Positions 12,030-23,058 of a DNA stretch of 64,000 nt are shown here, piece by piece. Each line of letters starts with the position of its first letter. The first letter of the stretch is position 1. A program made the translations under genes and the position numbers. Origin of the DNA: Ornithodoros turicata (Eukaryota; Arthropoda; Arachnida; Ixodida; Argasidae); contig NC_088201.1 of assembly GCF_037126465.1 (NCBI RefSeq), positions 198,036,403 to 198,100,402 on the forward strand, given 5' to 3'. Below the pieces are notes generated by a model, which was not told the DNA's origin, ran no database searches, and was given only the letters and a program-made list of their open reading frames with translations.

Positions 12030-12045
12030 GGCCCCTCTCAGGGCC
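12030..12045 (+). promoter_or_regulatory. Histone-like stem-loop downstream of P transposase
   Basis: GGCCCCTCTCAGGGCC differs from the histone 3' stem-loop consensus at two positions. It has the typical A/C-rich 5' flank (CCACAAAAC) and a C-rich 3' flank (AACCCCAA). It lies 114 nt after the transposase stop codon. A purine-rich AGCAAAGGG follows at about 12060. Confidence 0.4.
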
Positions 12046-12099
12046 AACCCCAATGATGCAGCAAAGGGCTGGCGTCTGCGTTGAGATACCCGAGAAAGT

Positions 12100-12769
12100 T
12101 AATTAAAATGATACCTCAAACGGGCGTGGCAAATATGGTAACGACAGGCGCAGTGAATAATGTTGAAATCAAATTAACATAGCTGAGGACCTTCAAAAGG
12201 CCCCACGGGTTCTACAACGGTTCTGAAATCCTGACGGTAAAACACGGACTGGTGTTACAGCGCACTGCATGACACTCTTCCACGTCTCAATGAGCTGGCT
12301 AGAGTGCTTAATCAGAATGCTTTAACGTAATCTAACGAACGTATTCTATGTGCAAAGTGACATCGACCACTCAGTAAAATAATACACGCCCTCTCTCCTC
12401 CGTGCGGAGAACGTAAGTAATGTCAGCTGCTTCTTACCTCATATCGCAGCCGCGCGCTGGACACGGGCTCAGCATTCGCGGTTATAGCGCTCAGTTTTAC
12501 CAAATCGGACGAAAACTTGTCTGGTGAAGTTCGTACATCCCCCATTTCAGATTCCCCGATAAAAAAAACCCTCCGAAAAAGGCCGTAATAAAAAATCCGG
12601 AGCAAAAACACCAGCACTGAAGAACAGTGGCGGGCGCGAGGTCTTCCTTCCGAACTATTGGCGCGCCACCATGCGTCGGCGGCGCGCCCTAAGGAGTCTT
12701 TCGCCGGAGTTTTTTGACCAGAAAGAGTATCAAGTGACCGTGACCCAGCGTTCGCTTTCCGCATACCAG
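12100..12769. other. Unclassified stretch, second half GC-rich
   Basis: No coding match. 12420-12770 is GC-rich with GGCGCGCC blocks and paired CCCTCC/GGAGTT-like segments, and looks like a dispersed repeat I cannot name. It may belong to the P element's 3' side or be a separate insertion. Confidence 0.4.
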
Positions 12770-13205
12770 CACATACCTCTCGTCAAGATGCCGCATTAGT
12801 TCATCGAATGCGCCTCGACGTGGCCTTAACAGCACAGTGGCGCTACCGCTTGAGACAAGTTAACTCTCTCCACTGCAGCCACTGCGGTGCTGTTGAACAT
12901 CTCGAGCATATTCTTCTCCATTGCCCACACTACAACCCTTTCCACTCCGTACTCTCCGCCCCCCTGAACGAGCTAGACTCACGTCTCCTCTCCCTCACCT
13001 GACAAAAATGCTTGGCCCCTGGACGCATCCAGCTCACCAACGCTCTGCCCTCAATGCTCTCTTCGCCTATTTGGACGCAACAGGACTTCGATCCTCATTG
13101 TAATGGGACGCACTACTTCAATGCCCGCTTCACCTGCAGCAATGGGGTAGGCCACTCCATACCCATCACCCTGAAGTCAAGTTGTTGTTGTTGTTGTCTA
13201 ATTTT
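12770..13205 (+). pseudogene. I-type non-LTR 3' end with CCHC motif and (TTG)n tail
   Basis: The frame reads RLDVALTAQWRYRLR, then a zinc-knuckle HCSHCGAVEHLEHILLHCP (C-x2-C-x8-H-x4-C), then LDSRLLSLT. After a frameshift about 12990 it reads KMLGPWTHPAHQRSALNALF and LDATGLRSSL with a stop. This is the standard C-terminus of I-type ORF2. The 3' UTR ends in a TTG microsatellite at about 13176-13196. It probably completes the element begun at 7283-8500. Confidence 0.8.
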
Positions 13206-14402
13206 TGCTACTTTTGTGTACATGGCTGAAATAGGCGTATGTCAGTTTTCACAGGATAAAGTAGGGTTTCTATTTAAAAAAAAATATGCGTACAGTCAGC
13301 TGGAACGTCTTGTAGAGTGCATAGGCAAAGTATGCAGTGAGGTTCCTTGACAATGATACTTCACACATTGCCTAAAGCAATCAGACATTCTGAAGAATTT
13401 CAGCATTTCATTTGTTGCAAAAAAAATCTAATGTCTCAAAATTAATACGTTAATTTCATGTCCCTTTGCGGACCTAAACTACTTTGCAATTAGTGTCCTG
13501 CGTTCTGCCGTTGCTGCTGAAGGAGCAGCCCGAGTACCTGAAAAGCTCTGTAAGTACCCCTGTTATGCAAACAATTGTTAGTTATGTCTCTTGTAACGAT
13601 ATTTTTCACACATTTTCATTTGTTCATCATGCACATTTTTCCTCTCTGTTGATGCCACACACTTTCTCTCGTATTTCATCCTCATTCTTGATAATTCCAG
13701 ATAATTCAGGCCTACATTCACAGTTCCTTTATCTCCTGATGAGAGATGCTCACGTGACGCATGACGTACATAGAGGATTCTTGGGGCAAGGAGTATGTGA
13801 GGGAGAAAAAACAAAACGGGGTGCTTTCAGAGGAGTACTTTTTATTCGATGTCTCCAAAACCACACCGTTTTATGAGCTGAAACTTTCTACACAGCACGT
13901 AAGCCCCCGTGGCAGTTGAAAAAAATCAACTTCCAGCTTTTCCCGGACTGTCCCTTTAAGCACCACGAAGCACAGTCTTGTGCTGTATATACTGCCTGCA
14001 CACCCAGGGCGTAGTAAATGTATGAGTAGCAATGGCTACTACTCTTCTTATTACTACCTGCGGTTACCGCTTGAGCAGTAAAATTTTGCGATAGCTGTTA
14101 CAACCTTTAGAGGCTAAAGCGGAATTTTCATTTTTTTTTTGCCGTTGCGATACTGTGCATAGTTTTTGTTGTATCTGCGTTTATCCGTGGAGGACCTCAT
14201 ATTTCTGTAAAAAAAAAGTGACGGTTGCTTGGCAATTTCCAATGTTCAATTGAAAAAAAAAGCCACAATTAAAGGCTGTGCAAAGCGTACCTGAATGGAG
14301 GCAAAAGTTTCCAGAACGTAATTGCCGAAAATCTCATTATCTTCCGGCGAGTACGTCCCCCGTTAGAAATTTTTATCACCTGTGGTAACCTAAGTTCCCA
14401 CA
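13206..14402. other. No gene; probably includes a 5' LTR
   Basis: AT-rich with scattered A runs. Because a primer-binding site starts at 14405, the 5' LTR of the Gypsy element should end about 14402. I could not find the matching 3' LTR copy, so its start is not defined. Confidence 0.4.
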
Positions 14403-14404
14403 AC

Positions 14405-14422
14405 TGGCGCCCAATGTGGGGG
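14405..14422 (+). other. Primer-binding site
   Basis: TGGCGCCCAATGTGGGG closely resembles the TGGCGCCCAACGTGGGG primer-binding site used with tRNA-Lys type primers by many LTR elements. Its position just before gag fits. Confidence 0.7.
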
Positions 14423-14603
14423 GTCCGAGCTCGTCCGCCCCGTGGCAGGGAACACGCGGCACTGTTCCTTTGCGTAGTCTGTAGTTTGTAGTTGCTAGCA
14501 GTTTATTGCTGTCGTTTGTGTGTGTGTGTGTTCTTGCGTGTGTGTTTTTGTGTTTGTTTTTGAGTTTTACAGCTCCTACCTGGTCGACGAGCCCTCGGAA
14601 CTG

Positions 14604-15926
14604 ATGGCTGACAAGGTGAAGGTGTCCACGCTGCAGTCAGGCGCCATTGCAACAGCAGAACTCCTGTCACGCATGACAGAGTTGTGTTTGTTAGTAGTCC
14701 AACGCCTGGGTGCTGGGACGGTTTCACCGCCGCAGACACAAGCGCCTCTACGACTCAACTTACTGGTGCCCACCTTCTCAGGTTACACCGGTAAGAAGTC
14801 GGTTGCCGATTTCCTGGAGGACCTTACCACCTATCAGACGGGTATGGGAATTTCGGTCGAAGTTCTAATCCAACGCCTCCTGCAGGTTGCTTTCGTCGGA
14901 GAGGCCGCCCGCTGGCTTCGGTTGCAATCGGAGTTTACTTCCTTTCAGGACTTCCAGAAGCGGTTCAAAAACGAATTTCTTCTCCAGGATTACGAATACC
15001 GTGTCCTAGAGGAATTCCATAAGCGAACTCAACATCCTGAGGAAAGCTTACCTGAATTCGTTCGGGCATTGCAAGATCTGTACAGCAGAGCGGATCCCAC
15101 TCCTACACTCTTAAAAATGAACTTCACCGCATAGCACGCTCCTAGCCAACCATTATCTCGAGTGATATCGCTATGTGCCCCGATTTGTTCAAAACGGTAG
15201 GCGTACGCCTTTTTTGTGACACTTATGCGGTTTATAATTGTCACAAAAATGGCGTACGCCTCCCGTTTTCAGCAAATCAGGGCAGATAACGATATCATTC
15301 GAGATTATGGTTGGCGACGAACGTGCTATGCGGTGAAGTTCATTTCTAAGAGTGTACGGAAGAGCAGCGCGTTGCACGGGCTATCCGTCAGTGTCACCCG
15401 CACTTCCGGCCCTATTTAAGAGTCCATCGCTTTAAAGCCCTTGAGGCGTTGGCCCAGGAGGCTCGTTCAAGGCGACCTCGGCGACCAAGGCGACAAGGCG
15501 ACCTCCAGGCTGAGCTCGAATACCGGCCTCCCTCCGGCCCCGGAGCCAGCGTTGGAACCGCGCTGCGCGTGGTCGAGAGGATCCGCGTCGGTCAAACACC
15601 TGCGTGCAACAGGTTTGGGTGACAACCCCCGTAATTCATACAATGCGGAGTCATCCCACCGAGCCCTAGATCCCTTCCTCTGTGACCAGAGGACGATCCT
15701 CGCAGGAACGAGCCTTGTCAGACCCGTCCCGCCCCGAAGTCGCGGTCAACCTGGACCTTCAGCTAGCAAAACCCCACGACAGCGGAAGCGGCATCATCCT
15801 GCGCCCCGTCCGCCACGAGCGCCCAACGGCTGTTGGAATTGCGGCACCCCTGACCATTTTCGTCGGGAATGCCCGCAAACAACCGAACAAAGAACAAAGG
15901 CCGGAACAAAGACCGAACACCCGTAA
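14604..15926 (+). pseudogene. Gypsy A gag, split by a MITE
   Basis: The frame starts MADKVKVSTLQ and contains a retrotransposon-gag capsid block (FSGYTGKKSVADFLEDL, ARWLRLQSEF, FQDFQKRFKNEF). It is cut at 15104 by the TA-flanked MITE and resumes at about 15357 with RVARAIRQCHPHFRPYL. In another frame the nucleocapsid knuckle CWNCGTPDHFRREC (C-x2-C-x4-H-x4-C) appears about 15830-15873. Gag would coat element RNA in cytoplasmic particles. Frameshifts separate capsid from knuckle. Confidence 0.8.
15106..15354. mobile_element. TA-flanked palindromic MITE, 249 bp (copy 1)
   Basis: TIRs begin CACTCTTAAAAATGAACTTC on the left and, read inward on the other strand, CACTCTTAGAAATGAACTTC on the right. 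Homology then continues through CACCGCATAGCACG. TA lies on each side (15104-15105 and 15355-15356). The centre carries inverted GGCGTACGCC blocks and GTGACA/TGTCAC. It is noncoding and interrupts Gypsy gag, so it is younger than that element. Confidence 0.9.
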
Positions 15927-18716
15927 TCTGCCATCGGGAAACGGTCGCAAGCCGGCGTCCATGAATACTTGCTCAACGACGTCGGCAAGTTCCGAAGAAA
16001 GCGAGCAGACGGTTACTATCCGTAGCCTTGATCAGTCACAAACTAGCTTTACAAGCGGTAAGATAACGCGAAGAGAAGCTTTGGCTCCTCTTGCTTTTTC
16101 TGTCCGAGATTTGATGGGGTAACTTCGCCAATAATCCTGGCGGTTACCGTGGCACAGGGAGCTTCCCAATGAAGATTACTGAGGGACGCTCGCATGTTTT
16201 CTGTGATGGGTAGTCTCCTTTGACAACCCAGAGCAAGAGGGTTAGCAGGCCCGCTCCCTTTCCTGTGCCACCATCATTCCTCCCTCTCTCTCTCACCCAC
16301 CCTCCCCTCTTTTCCCTCCCCTGGATGCACCAAGCCGCCACTTCAGAGCAGGCTGACCGCGCCTTCCCCCTAGAACCCCCCCCCCCCCTGTCCGAGATTT
16401 CATCTAGGATAAGGAACCAAACATCGCCGTTAGAATTTTGGGTAGAGATTACAACGCCCTTATCGGGGACAGTGTTTACGAGCAGTGCGTATCACGGCAT
16501 GTGGAATTGCAATCCACAGATGTCATTCTTCGTCTTGCTTTCAATGACGCCGTTCCAGCAAAGGCTGCAGTTGTGCTCTGGATAGGTTTGGATGGGAAAC
16601 GATGAAAGCACGCTTCGTGCACCTACCTGGCCTGGCAGTTCCTGTTATCCTGGGCAGAGACTTCATCATCCGGCTTCATCATTCCGCTTCGTCGCAGGAC
16701 GGGAACGCTGCACAGCACAGCAAGCTGTGGCAGCGTCCGTTGAAACGACTGGGCTGCCGACTGTCTTGGGGTCATTCCATGGTCCCGAGGAGCAACGCCG
16801 TCAGCTTGAACAAGTACTGCGGCAGTTTGACGAAATCTTTACGGAAAAACCGGGTAAGTCGTCTATGTTACAGCATAGCATAGACGCCGTTAACGGTAGG
16901 CCCTGGCGTTGTAATCCGAGACCATCGAGTGTGCATAAGCGTGCTTTGTTCGACGCTGCTCTTGACGAAATGCTCCAAACCGGTGCAGTTCAAAGGTCCC
17001 AGACCCCTTGGACATTTCCTGTTCTTCTGGCTCGAAACGTGATGGTACGGCAAGGTTATGCGTCGACTAGCGTGGACTAAACGCAATAACTGTAAGGGAC
17101 TCGTACCTCTTCCTCTCCATTGAGTCAATCTTGTATTCTCTGGACAACGCAACTGTGTTTTCAACGCTTGATTGTAGTAGAGGATTTTTGCAAATCCAAG
17201 TTGCCCCGGAGGATGTCCCAAAAACAGCCTTTACGTGTCATAGAGGTTTGTTCGAATTTGTACGAATGCCTTTTGGTCTGTCTAATTCACCCGCTAGTTT
17301 CCAGCAGTTGATGGATACAGTGTTGGGAGATGCGAAGTACAACTTCAATGGCATACATCTCGTAGTGTTATCTTGAAATTTTCAGGAACACTTGGAACAC
17401 CTGTCAATCGTCCTTGCAAGGACGAATGAAGAGGGCATAACGATCAACCCCCCGCAAGGTGCAGCTGGCATCGTCTAGGATCAGCCTTCTCGGCTTTGTG
17501 GTGGACGGAGTAACCGTCCGTCCTCACAACGACAAGCTAAAGGCGATCACGGAGTTTCCGGTTCCCGGTAACGTTAAAGCCCTGCAGCGCTTCCTAGGTA
17601 TGATTGGTTTTTACAGACAATTCATTCATAATTGTACCCAGCTAGCACAGCCGCTTAACCAGTTGTTGCGCAAGGACACACGCTGGAATTGGAGATAAGA
17701 GCAGGAACGATCATTTCGAGCTCTATAACAAGAAATCGCTGATACGGCTAGGCTTTATCTGCCAGACCTTAACAGACCATTTGTTGTGCGAACAGATGCA
17801 AGCGATTATGGTGTTGGCGCAGTTCTCTTGCAGGAGCATGACGCTACTCTTTGTCCTGTGGCTTTTGCAAGTCGCACGCTAAATCCGGTAGAATGGAACT
17901 ACTCCGTCACGGAAAAGGAGTGCTTGGCGATCATCTTCGCTTTCAGGAAGTTCGACTTCTACCTGCACGGCAGTACCTTCGCTGTCCAGACTGACCACCA
18001 GGCACTTTCTTGGCTTCAACGGCTCCATTACCCGTCTGGATGACTTGCCAGGTGGGCCCTGACGCTACAAGGCAACTCCTTTAACGTGGAGTACAGGCGG
18101 GGCTCGACGAACGTGGTAGCAGACGCGCTGTCCCGCGCCCCTCTACCGGAGGGGGGAGAGGAAGCACTGAGGCGCCTTCTCAATTTCTGGCAGCAGCACA
18201 AGTGGCACGAGATATATCTTCGTCTTGGGCACTGTCGTGAGCAGAGAACAGCTCCTAGACGCTTAGTGAGCGGACGGCCTTTGTCAGCGGGTGTAGCAGT
18301 GCATAGCTGAGCAAGACTCGGCGGACACCGGAACGACTGACGGACGGCACGACTCCTGTCTGCTGGGCGAGGATGGCATCCTGTTCAGATACATACCACA
18401 GGCGCATGAGGACGACGGCTCATCCCCGTTCAGAGTCGTGGTGCCATGGAAGTTGCGTAAGTCCTTCATACGTTACTTTCATGACTCGGCCTTGGCAGGT
18501 CAGAGCAGCGGCAAGAAAACTTATGAAAAGTTGTGTCGTGTTGCAACATGACCAGGAATGAGGCAGAGTTTAACAAAGTATGTTCGTACTTGTCCCGTTT
18601 ACCAGAAAGCAATGCCTCGTTGTGGTTTACTCCCTGGGCGCTTACAGTCTGTTCAGAGTAATAGACCCTGGCAGATAGTTGCTTGTGATGTGATGGGACC
18701 ATTTCCACGTAGTCCT

Positions 18717-18778
18717 AAATGATCAGTAACGACGAACAAATACTGGTTGCAGTATTTGTTCGTCGTTACTGATCATTT
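18717..18778. repeat. 28-bp perfect inverted repeat in integrase
   Basis: Arms 18717-18744 and 18751-18778 are exact reverse complements around a 6-nt spacer. The right arm is the original coding strand (LFVVTDHF). The left arm is an inverted duplicate that breaks the frame. Confidence 0.95.
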
Positions 18779-18972
18779 CACGAAATGGGTTAAGCTGTTT
18801 CCTCTCAGGACACTGACTTCCCAGGGAGTGTAGGAAAGACTACTCGACACTTTTTGCCGGTTCGGGTTTCCCACACAGCTGATCACCGGCAACGCAACCT
18901 ACTTTACAAGTAAGGTGTTCCGAGATTCTTGCGCTATCTTAGGCATTCTGCACAAGAAGACTTCCCCGTATT

Positions 18973-19140
18973 CATGACTTGAAAACCCGAGACGAGGTAG
19001 GGACAAAAACAGACAAACACAAACACGGTCTCAACACAGTCATGTGTGTGTCTGTTTTTGTCCCTACCTCGTCTCGGGATTTCAAGTCATGGATCGTCAC
19101 CACCAGCTCGCTTGCTACCTAACTTTCCTTTCGTTATCAT
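18973..19140. repeat. Inverted-arm copy of dispersed repeat family, inserted in integrase
   Basis: The integrase frame stops after KKTSPY near 18970 and restarts at SPYHPQ near 19143. In between are arms of about 50 nt (18973-19025 and 19040-19091) and a tail containing CACCAGCTCGCTTGCT. The right arm plus tail is related to 24921-25030, so this is a dispersed repeat, perhaps a fold-back or SINE-like family. Confidence 0.75.
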
Positions 19141-19200
19141 TTCCCCGTATCACCCTCAGGCAAACATTACCGAACGTCGTAATCGGAACCTGAAAATGAT

Positions 19201-19228
19201 GATCCCAGTCACCACCGTGACTGGGATC
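19201..19228. repeat. Short inverted repeat, 11-bp arms
   Basis: GATCCCAGTCA and its exact complement flank a 6-nt spacer in the degenerate integrase. Confidence 0.85.
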
Positions 19229-20445
19229 TTCGCCTGGCTGAGCTGGCGTTCGCTACACGGACGACGATCAGCAGATCTACAGGCTTGACCTCGACGTTCC
19301 TGAACTTGGGATGAGAGGCCCCTTTTGCAGTGGAAAATGCTCTGGGCCTCCACGGTGGTGCTACCCGGCCTCCTTACTCAAGGTTCGCTGAGGACCTCCG
19401 GTGTCGATTGGACGTTGCAGCTCGGACTACTCGGGAGAATCTGGACGTCACGGGGTTGGACCAGGCTCGCCAGTACAACCATGGATGTCGAAACCTCACC
19501 TACAGCGTCGGTGACCTCGTCCTTCGACGGACTCACCCGCTAAGTGATGTTCACGAGGCTTTGCAGCTTCACTCGCAGATAGGTGGGATGGCCCCATCGA
19601 GGTAAGTGCGTGATCCTCCGGTCTCACTTACAGGCTTCGTCGCTGCGACACCTCCGAAGAGACTGGGCCAGTTCACATCTCGAACCTCAAGTCTTACCAC
19701 CTCCGACACCCGGACGGAGAGGAGCACGATTTCCAACCTGCCTCCCTCCAAGACATGGACCCGAATCCCGTTCCTGGACCTGCATCCAGCCGCTACGATT
19801 TGCGTCCCCGCAGGCGGCGCACGTAGCTGCCAGTAGCTCCATCGCTAAGCACAGTGTTTTTGATTTAGAGCTTTATTAGTGTGATTTCTGTTCCACAATT
19901 TTCCGTTATGTCTGTTTTAGGACGGCGCCTTCTCAAGCACCCACGGTTTGAGGCCACCTTCGTACAGTTTCTCTTTTCTCCTCTTCGCAGATGCATCGGC
20001 ACCAGGCGTCCTCTCCTTCCCGTCGAACTTCGAAAGTCGCTCGGGCAGCCCGTTCTCCCGATCCCGCTCATGCGGAGGTCTACCTCGGGTCTCTGGACGC
20101 AGGGACCAGGCTGGTCGCTCTCCCCGTCCCCAATCTCATTCGGTGGCCACCTGGACAGTGGTGGCCAACGGCTTGCCTGTATCGTGGACCTCACGCTCAC
20201 GTTGGAGCCGTCAGCCCCGGCCTCTTCGTGGATAAGACCCGTCCCAAGTCCCTGCCCCGTTCAGGGGTCTCACACTAGCCGACAGGCACCCTTCAGATCC
20301 TCTCCAGCCTTTGACCACTGAAGAGAAGCGGATCCTGTGCCCGACGTGCCAGGTCCCTGAGGTGCACCGGGCCGTCGTTTCTACATACAGATGAAGGAAG
20401 AACGGATAGAGAAATAGATTATTAATAATTATTATTGAGGAGGGG

Positions 20446-20820
20446 GTGCGTCGCGAGACAACCGAGGTCAAATACATTAATAAATGAACGTACGTATGGG
20501 GCAATAACGTGCTTTCCGCTACATCCTCGAGTTAGAATGTCATAACCATGATACAGACAGATTCACAACACGTTCTATTAAGCAGCAGCGACAGGTACCG
20601 ACAATTAGCTGCTCGATGCAAAATAAATGAAAATTTCGCACTTCTACGCTGAGCTTTTTCCATAAGACTTGAACAGCGATTTGCCTTGGGCTACACTCCA
20701 GGAAAAAAAAGGTGTGAAAATAGTTACCATCTAGGCCAACATTGTGTGTCATAAGGGTCTAAAACGATGATAAAAGCAATTATTGACAGAATGGCGTAAA
20801 TACAGGCTGGTGGATAAATT
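20446..20820. other. No gene recognised
   Basis: Would include the 3' LTR of Gypsy A if one is present; I could not define it because no 5' counterpart was found. Confidence 0.35.
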
Positions 20821-21138
20821 CCATGATAGGCAAGCCTGAGCGATGAGCAAGACACGTAAACAAGCAAAAACAGGAAGGCTCAAGCACCTTCGTGATTGTG
20901 TTTGTTTACGTGTCTTCCCCATCGCTCAGGCTTGCCTATCATGGAAAAGCAATTATCATACATCCAAATTGCAACAAGAAGGCATATGCCACTCCCCCTC
21001 GCTCGCCGAATCAAAAGCGGTAGCCCTATGATTCGTAAGTAGCAGGTAGAACTGTGCAACCTTTTAGGCATAACCTATGCGATAACCATTATCTCCTAAA
21101 ATGTGTAACTGTTCCACCCTTTTTTCTGAGAGTGCAGT
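20821..21138. mobile_element. Composite inverted-repeat/MITE region
   Basis: The left arm 20821-20872 is the inverse of 20895-20943 (CATCGCTCAGGCTTGCCTAT in the right arm). The right-arm motif recurs at 53210-53250. 20950-21010 resembles the interior of the MITE at 23059 (CATACATCCAAATTGC, ATCAAAAGCGG). The segment ends at 21138 with the complement of CTGCACTCTCAGAAAAAAG, a MITE-type end. Confidence 0.55.
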
Positions 21139-23058
21139 TGGTGAGGTGGTGTAGTCGCTTCAGACTGCAGTGCAAGATGATCAATATATCTGGACATTTT
21201 CACAGCTCTGAAACTCCTCTTACCCACATGGGACAAGCTAGAGGGACAATACCGTGTACATTGGACATGTGTACTTCTAAATTTTTATCTTTCTTGTCAG
21301 TTACTCATTATGTACATACAACGAGCATTAACCATCACGTGTTTGCTTCCACTTGCCAGAAAGGGAAAGCGTAAAAAAAAAAATGAAATGGGGTGGGCTC
21401 AGTCTGGCCGGAGGCGTAGTGTTTTACGTGAAAACGTCACAATCTGCGATTCCTTTACTACTTTGCGGGATCTTAGTGAAAGAAATGCAAGTGTTTATTT
21501 ATTTATTCATTCCATTAGTCTTGTGATATATTATTTGAGAGTACGGACTCGCTATGAGCGCCGGCTGCCGAATTTGCCTCTATCTTCGTCGCTCTCTCAG
21601 CTCTCTCGATGGCTCGGTGCTGGACTCTGGGAAATTTGGGCTTTTTTTTGTTTGTTCCTCTCGAACCGTACTTTCTTCAGATTGCCGTTTCCCCCGGCTC
21701 TGATCATATTTTAGTTTTCTATTCGCCGTCATTCAGGCGAATTCTGGAGAATTTCAAATTTGCAAATTTACTAAATTTTGGTTGTTCTCGTTGAATCGGA
21801 CATCGCTTAAGGTCCGGGTAGAACTTCTCAGGCGCTTTCGAAAGATACCTCTATCGACATCCTAGTTTTACGTGTTCGCGAGATAGAATGCCGGCAAGGT
21901 GCACGTACCCCTACATTTCCGTATCTCTCGCACGCAACCGCCAGAATGCGTTAGCAGCTGCAGTGACCTGTTAGCTAGAGCTTTACACGTGTAAGCTATG
22001 TGGATTTAGCCAGTTGATTGCTAATCACAGACTTATCGCGTCAGGAATCGTCATGAAGTACTGCATACGTTTCACCGTAAATTGTTGACCTGGCGACCAA
22101 ACCGAAATTAGAAAAATTTTCACATCACAAAAGAAAAGAGAAAAGGTGGATGAGCTGATGAAGATAATTCTCGAACTTTCTCTTGTGTCGCCGTGACCTC
22201 CGCATGGATCGAACAGTTGGCATAATAGACACCTTTATCATCCTTATTTCCTAGCTCTTAGCAAAAGGCGTCAAGTCTTTCGTGGTAACTGGGACATTGT
22301 TCTGGCGCGGAAGACCCTTAAGGGCGTGTTACGGCTGTGGAGGTAATAAAGCCCCGGGCCGCATAATAGAGCCGCATTGTCCCCAGGAAAGTACTTTTTA
22401 ACGGCCGCAATGGGAGCTACCTCTAACTACCAGGATGCGTCGCTAATCGTTGGCACATTTGGCTTCTTTTCGAGTTTAGCATGTCTGCTAGCGCGGTGTC
22501 CCACGGCAATTCCTCGCCAAGAGCCCGAAACCATGTCCCCTGAAGTACTGCGCGCACGGGGTACTTATTGAAGCATAGCGTCTCCTCTTCAGGCAGTCAG
22601 ACGTCAAAATTATAATAACACTGTGAGGTGTCTCCATTAAGAACATGATCACAGATTATTCCTTGGCGAACGCGCTGCATCGAAAAGAAATGTTGGTCAC
22701 CTCAGTGCTCCTTTAAAGGGATATCCTCAACTTCATAACCTATAACCGGTGACAACTCCGTAGTAACAAATGATGTGTTCAATACATTGCAATATCTAAT
22801 TACTTAGTGCCTTTCTACGTGTATTGCATGATATTGGCTAGAAATGTGCCGTCCAAATGCCTGGCCAGGCCTTCAAGTTACTGGATGTAAACCTCTTGAC
22901 ATATTGTAAGGAAATTAGCTCCTAATGTTCAAGTGCTGTGTAGCAGCTCATTTGTTGCGGCTTAGCAACGGTGATTGATATTCGCTGTGGAACTCTAAGC
23001 GTGTCTCTTTCCATCTCTACTGCTCTGCGTCAACTACATAAGCGACTTCTGTGCAGTC
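21139..23058. other. Long interval without recognised genes
   Basis: I see only short frames, A and T runs near 21373 and 21640, and a TTTATTTATTTATTC stretch at about 21495. Nothing points to a coding exon or RNA gene that I can support. Confidence 0.5.

Larger units (their letters stand above)
8500..12100 (+). mobile_element. THAP/P-element family transposon copy
   Basis: A full-length-looking P-element (THAP9-like) transposase locus sits between the RNase H part (ending about 8500) and the 3' tail (starting about 12770) of an I-type retroelement. This suggests insertion into that older element. I could not find the 31-bp-type terminal inverted repeats or the 8-bp duplication that P elements normally have, so the outer limits are approximate. 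The 3' part carries a histone-like stem-loop at 12030. Confidence 0.7.
16600..19850 (+). pseudogene. Gypsy A pol (RT, RNase H, integrase), broken
   Basis: RT motifs: RPSSVHKRALFDAALDEML, FSTLDCSRGFLQI, FVRMPFGLSNSPASFQQLMD. The YxDD catalytic block is replaced by an unrelated stretch near 17340-17370. Then come FVVDGVTVRPHNDKLKAI and LQRFLGMIGFYRQFI. RNase H: VVRTDASDYGVGAVLLQEHD, ASRTLNPVEWNYSVTEKE, VQTDHQALSWL, ADALSR about 18120. Integrase core: DVMGPFPR about 18690, VVTDHFTKW about 18760, ITGNATYF, SPYHPQANITERRNR about 19143, ending at SRYDLRPRRRRT about 19820. Multiple stops and inserted inverted repeats; inactive. Confidence 0.85.
14403..20445 (+). mobile_element. Ty3/Gypsy retrotransposon A, degenerate
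   Basis: Order is PBS (14405), gag, protease region, RT, RNase H, integrase, tail region, and a polypurine-like AGGAGGGGGTG at about 20441. Reading frames are interrupted throughout and the RT metal-binding YxDD box is not recognisable, so the copy is inactive. Secondary insertions and fold-backs sit in gag (15106-15354) and integrase (18717-19140). Confidence 0.75.

Noticed and set aside
12423..12764. 113-codon minus ORF
   Set aside because: Lies in GC-rich repeat-like sequence with no domain.
13206..14402. Defined 5' LTR for Gypsy A
   Set aside because: The PBS implies one, but I found no matching 3' copy to set its limits.
21597..21794. Membrane-protein-like ORFs
   Set aside because: Hydrophobic residues come from T-rich DNA; no conserved motif and overlapping frames look the same.
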